Of a stretch of 64,000 bases of DNA, positions 60,898 through 64,000 are shown piece by piece. The translations under genes were made by a program, and so were the position numbers. Position 1 is the first letter of the stretch. Every line of letters begins with the position of its first letter. The DNA lies in the NCBI GenBank assembly GCA_020072585.1, contig JAIQGL010000025.1, positions 1 to 64,000 on the forward strand, in the 5' to 3' direction. The stretch comes from Terriglobia bacterium (GTDB taxonomy: Bacteria; Acidobacteriota; Terriglobia; Terriglobales; Acidobacteriaceae). The notes under the pieces are model-generated. The model did not search any database, was not told the origin of the DNA, and saw only the letters and a program-made list of their open reading frames with translations.

Positions 60898-61737
60898 TTA
60901 GCGATCAAGATGGAAATTCACAAAGATGGTTGTCTCCACCTCAACCGGCACTCCACTCAGCATGTAAGGCCGGTAATGCCATTGGCGCACGGCATCGATT
61001 GCGGCGCTCACGAGAAAAGGATGTCCTTCCACGAGTTGAAGGTTGGCAATGCTTCCATTCGTGGCGATAACCGCCCGCAACTGTACCGTGCCCTGGACCC
61101 GCGATCTCCGGGCGATGATTGGATAGACAGGCTCAACTCTGTTTTCAAGCAGCCCTAAAGAGACGCCCTGCGAAACTTTGAGTCTTTTGGGGATCTCAGA
61201 AGCAACTGGCGCCGGTCCATGATTGGTCGCGGCGATAAGACTTCCAATCACGCCTCCAGTCTGGCCGCCGGGAACTCCGCCCACCACGCCTCCCGCAACA
61301 CCCATCGCCGGAGGTGGAGCTTCTTCCTCCTTAATCATCTGCACTTTTTTGGGGATCTTGCTGGGCGTGAGCAATTGACCATTGATGATCTGGCTCACCC
61401 TCTCCATGGCCTTCACCGGAGCAGCCGGTGGTGGCGGTGGAGGCGGCGGTGGAGGAGCTACCAGAAATGTGGTTAATTGCTGCGTTGGCAGCACGTCAGT
61501 AAACCACAACGGCAAAAGAATAAGGACAAGGACAATGGTTGACTGAATGATCACGGAGACCAATGCGGTGCCTCTCCTGCGTCTCCGGTCAAGGCCAGAG
61601 GGCTCCAGAAAGCTGTCTGAAAATAGCTGACGATGAGGAGTGTAAGTAGAAACAGCTGGCACGAGCGCAAGGGACGCGCTCCCGGGTTGCAGGGCTTCTT
61701 TCTTATCTTTCTTATTAAGGACGGCGGTCGCATTCAT
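60898..61737 (-). CDS. TonB family energy-transducing protein
   Basis: 279 aa from ATG 61737 with GGGGG upstream. A cytoplasmic N-terminus of about 50 residues precedes one span ('ALVSVIIQSTIVLVLILLPL'), a proline-rich stretch 'APPPPPPPPPPAAPVKAMER', a Gly-rich linker ('GVAGGVVGGVPGGQTGGVIG') and the C-terminal TonB domain with 'VEPVYPIIARRSRVQGTVQL', 'LVEGHPFLVSAAIDAVRQW' and 'YRPYMLSGVPVEVETTIFVN'. It energises outer-membrane receptors with ExbB/ExbD, not present here. The proline spacer is short compared with E. coli TonB. Confidence 0.88.
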   Translation of the reverse strand: MNATAVLNKKDKKEALQPGSASLALVPAVSTYTPHRQLFSDSFLEPSGLDRRRRRGTALVSVIIQSTIVLVLILLPLWFTDVLPTQQLTTFLVAPPPPPPPPPPAAPVKAMERVSQIINGQLLTPSKIPKKVQMIKEEEAPPPAMGVAGGVVGGVPGGQTGGVIGSLIAATNHGPAPVASEIPKRLKVSQGVSLGLLENRVEPVYPIIARRSRVQGTVQLRAVIATNGSIANLQLVEGHPFLVSAAIDAVRQWHYRPYMLSGVPVEVETTIFVNFHLDR

Positions 61738-62014
61738 GATGGATAACCCCCTGCCATCAGTTCGAATCAAAATTTTCTTCTCTTAGGCCGCAGCATGGCT
61801 GTGATCACGGTCACGCTCGATGGGTGATTTGGAGAGATTTCGCCTTGCGGTCAACCTGACCGCAGCCGCCTTCCCTGCCTATTCAGCGGTTACGAATGTA
61901 GGCCATCACGGGCTGAGGTCTCGATTCCATGCCGGCACCCCATGCCTTGACAGCGCCAGAAGGTACTTCTAATGTGGAGGGTTTTAACCACGGAAGAAAA
62001 CTTGGAGAAGACTT

Positions 62015-62491
62015 ATGAAGAAAAGATTGGCCCTGGTAGTTGTGTTGCTGGCCGGCTCAATGGCATTTGCGCAGGCGAAAAAAGCGGCCCCCGCAGATCC
62101 ATGGGTGGGCGACTGGAAGCTGGATGTAAGCAAATCAAAATTTCACAATCCCGGCCCCAGGGAAGAAACATTGACTGTGGCCGCCGCGAACAATGATGCG
62201 GTGAAGTATTCCATGAAAGGCACGGATCCGGCCGGGGCGGCCTACACGGAGGCATATGAAGGCAAGCCCGACGGCAAACCATATCCGCTAACGCGCAATG
62301 GCCAGGAAGTAGCAAAGATCAGCTATCATCGCAACACTGATCACAACTCCACCGGAAATGCAACCGTGGTGGATGGCTCAACCTTCACGGAAAACGTCAC
62401 GCTTTCCGCTGACGGCAAAACAATCACCGTCAAGCAACATCACAAGACAAAAGATAGCGAATACGACGACATTATTGTCTTCACCAAGTAA
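62015..62491 (+). CDS. exported protein of unknown function
   Basis: A 158-aa protein with a signal peptide 'MKKRLALVVVLLAGSMAFAQ'. The mature protein has 'WVGDWKLDVSKSKFHNPGPR' near its start, then beta-strand patterns ('EETLTVAAANNDAVKYSMKG', 'TVVDGSTFTENVTLSADGKT', 'ITVKQHHKTKDSEYDDIIVF'), a barrel or sandwich resembling lipocalin-like acidobacterial proteins with the W-x-L-x-x-x-K-S-K-F opening. GAGAAGAC precedes the start. Function unknown. Confidence 0.72.
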   Translation: MKKRLALVVVLLAGSMAFAQAKKAAPADPWVGDWKLDVSKSKFHNPGPREETLTVAAANNDAVKYSMKGTDPAGAAYTEAYEGKPDGKPYPLTRNGQEVAKISYHRNTDHNSTGNATVVDGSTFTENVTLSADGKTITVKQHHKTKDSEYDDIIVFTK

Positions 62492-62593
62492 CAGATGTCT
62501 GTTGCTTTTGAGCTTGGTCGGCGCGGCACCTGAAGCTGCGCCGATTCTTTTTGGGCGGCGGACGCAATGTCCTCTGAATCGCCGGCCCAGCGG

Positions 62594-63106
62594 TCAGAGG
62601 TATTTTTCTCGCAGCACTGCGGCATGGTGGGCCACGTGTCCGGCAACGATGTAAGCGCACGCTCTCACGGTGAAGGGATTCCCGCTGGCTTTGCCCGTAC
62701 GCATCCAGGCATCTTCCGGCATGTTGCGGAAAAAGGAGATTGTCGCCAGACGAATCTCGCGGAACTCTTCCACATGGCCTGCCCAGGAAAACTCGTCAGC
62801 CTTGCCAGCGTTGGCGGCGACGTCCTGCTCAAAGCTCGGCAACTCGCTGTTGTGTTCGCGCGCGAACCACAAGGCGCGAAAAAGGAAGACGCGTTCCGCG
62901 TCATTTACATGGTTCCACATCTCGCGGATAGTCCATTTGTCCGGCGCGTAACGGTGCATGGATTTCTCTTCTGACACGCGGTGCAGAAGCGGAAGCGTTT
63001 CGTCCAACTGGTTCTGCAGGGCATGAACAATATCGTCGCCAGAAACGCGGTTGATGTATCCAAAATAATAGGGAGCAGCTTCGTTTGATTCAGGGCGGCC
63101 GATCAT
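62594..63106 (-). CDS. DinB/YfiT-like four-helix metalloenzyme family protein
   Basis: About 170 aa from the ATG at 63106; the longer frame to 63235 runs into the divergent gene and is unlikely. The DinB_2 superfamily four-helix bundle is shown by 'YRYAPDKWTIREMW'-like text (here 'MHRYAPDKWTIREMWNHVND'), with His in 'NHVND' and the pair in 'AGHVAHH' as the likely metal triad. Relatives are thiol-dependent transferases (bacillithiol, mycothiol) or of unknown role. It shares its fold with the EgtB N-terminal domain but has no partner here. Confidence 0.8.
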   Translation of the reverse strand: MIGRPESNEAAPYYFGYINRVSGDDIVHALQNQLDETLPLLHRVSEEKSMHRYAPDKWTIREMWNHVNDAERVFLFRALWFAREHNSELPSFEQDVAANAGKADEFSWAGHVEEFREIRLATISFFRNMPEDAWMRTGKASGNPFTVRACAYIVAGHVAHHAAVLREKYL

Positions 63107-63210
63107 AAGAATAATTTTAGCAGTTCGCGACGAGCAGCTTGCTGAACGCGGCACTGCGCCAAGGCTTAGCCCAGTTGCGTGCTCTGCCTGCAATCCGGGA
63201 AAATAACGGC

Positions 63211-63495
63211 ATGTTTGGCCGGAACAAACCAACACCGCAGCCCGTGACCAATGGACGGCTTGAGATTGAGCGCGATGGCCATGTCGCCTATCTTGAGTAC
63301 ACTCTGGCCGGCAAGGTGTTGCAGCTTATTCATAGCGAGGTTCCGGAAGCCCTGCGCGGCAAGGGCCTGGGGTCTGAGTTGGCGCATGCTGCGCTGGAGT
63401 GGGCCCGCGAACAGGGACTGAAAGTGGATGTAATCTGCCCTTCGGTCACAGCCTACCTGGAAAAGCACCCGGAGTATGCCGATCTGGTGATGTGA
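63211..63495 (+). CDS. small GNAT-like N-acetyltransferase (YjdJ/NATD1 type)
   Basis: 94 aa from ATG 63211 (GGGAA upstream; frame opens at 63139 inside the divergent gene's leader). Compact family signature: 'FEIERDGHVAYLEY'-like N-terminus (here 'LEIERDGHVAYLEYTL'), 'IHSEVPEALRGKGLGSELA' (acetyl-CoA loop R-G-K-G-L-G) and 'VICPSVTAYLEKHPEYADLV', in which the conserved Cys-Pro sits. Members are minimal GNAT folds of unknown acceptor. Confidence 0.85.
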   Translation: MFGRNKPTPQPVTNGRLEIERDGHVAYLEYTLAGKVLQLIHSEVPEALRGKGLGSELAHAALEWAREQGLKVDVICPSVTAYLEKHPEYADLVM

Positions 63496-63552
63496 TGGAA
63501 ATCCGCCGGCAGAGGACGGGACAGTTTTGCATTTCACTCTGAGACCGGTCCG

Positions 63553-63963
63553 TCAGGCAATCGCGGTTTTTTGCCGTGCGATCTCAGACAGCCATTGCGT
63601 GCGGTCAAAATACACTTCATTACGCTGAATTTTGCCCGCATCATTCAGTTGTACAAAACACACGCCAATGATCTCCAAAGTCGCGTGTCCCACGGGAACC
63701 ACTGCGCGCCATTTGTTGAGGAACCCGCCTTCCATGGGGATGCCTTCTAACTGCGTCCACACCCAGGCCGGATTGTAAGACAGCAGTTTCTTGAAATAGG
63801 CCAGCAGGGCCTCTTTGCCCCGGACACCGCCAGGAACACCAGGATCAAGGTAAAACGCATCGGCCGAGTAGAAGCTGGCCAGCAGTTCAGGATTGTTTCC
63901 TGTCCAGGCCGGAAGCCATTTCTCTGCGAAGGTACGGGCTTCTTGGGCACTCAAAGATTTCAT
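63553..63963 (-). CDS. NTF2-like / SnoaL-type protein
   Basis: 136 aa from ATG 63963, which has GGAG 6 nt upstream; ATG 63975 or a start beyond the window edge are possible. The cone-shaped NTF2-like fold is indicated by 'FAEKWLPAWTGNNPELLASF', 'YSADAFYLDPGVPGGVRGKE', 'LLAYFKKLL' and the strands 'GGFLNKWRAVVPVGHATLEI' and 'IGVCFVQLNDAGKIQRNEVY'. Members include isomerases, cyclases and binding proteins. No catalytic assignment is possible. Confidence 0.75.
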   Translation of the reverse strand: MKSLSAQEARTFAEKWLPAWTGNNPELLASFYSADAFYLDPGVPGGVRGKEALLAYFKKLLSYNPAWVWTQLEGIPMEGGFLNKWRAVVPVGHATLEIIGVCFVQLNDAGKIQRNEVYFDRTQWLSEIARQKTAIA

Positions 63964-64000
63964 TTGCTGCTCCATATTTTTAGCGTCTGGTTTCAACAAT

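Overview
The window looks like a piece of chromosome from an acidobacterium (Terriglobia/Koribacter-like). This is inferred from gene content and style, not from a marker gene. It has moderately high G+C, many small exported proteins of unknown function, dispersed hairpin repeats between genes, a giant DUF11/FG-GAP repeat protein with a distinctive C-terminus, DUF6916 and phage-collar-type proteins, and a two-gene EgtB/EgtD ergothioneine set. There are no rRNA genes, CRISPR arrays, complete insertion sequences or prophage structural modules. One tRNA gene, tRNA-Pro(GGG), is visible.

Layout. 0.5-8.4 kb: a thermonuclease-like protein, the YggX-type iron protein, an exported protein with NPQPLPP repeats, a zinc-ribbon protein, a frameshifted response-regulator receiver, an MDR oxidoreductase, tRNA-Pro with tandem copies of its 3' end, a methyltransferase, a tautomerase and an AraC regulator. 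8.7-14.1 kb: an RND efflux operon (adaptor, permease, small membrane protein, esterase). 14.1-20.8 kb: a hybrid histidine kinase, DNA polymerase IV and overlapping egtB-egtD. 20.8-23.5 kb: a lipoprotein gene and a 1.5 kb repeat-rich gene-free stretch. 23.5-27.3 kb: a single-chain nuclease-methyltransferase with a frameshifted 5' end, divergent from a small HTH gene. 27.4-31.9 kb: a conserved unknown, an M49-like exported peptidase, a probable small RNA, an MFS transporter and VanZ. 31.9-43.7 kb: mainly housekeeping (guaB, gamma-carbonic anhydrase, hisS, aspS), with PilZ, CocE-type hydrolase, MerR and MFS genes.

43.8-57.1 kb is the most unusual part. A 2613-residue exported repeat protein is followed on the same strand by three tandem phage-tail-collar (MdpB-like) genes and a strong terminator. 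Nearby are a MidA-like methyltransferase with a TPR-like tail, a GNAT acetyltransferase and two DUF6916 paralogues, one with a Tat signal. I suggest, as inference only, that these form a surface or secretion module without a described function.

57.1-64.0 kb: lysS, mscL with a zinc-ribbon tail, PEGA and TonB proteins, and small enzymes (DinB-like, GNAT, NTF2-like).

Several start codons were moved from the longest open frame to a better-supported internal site; the reasons are given per gene.
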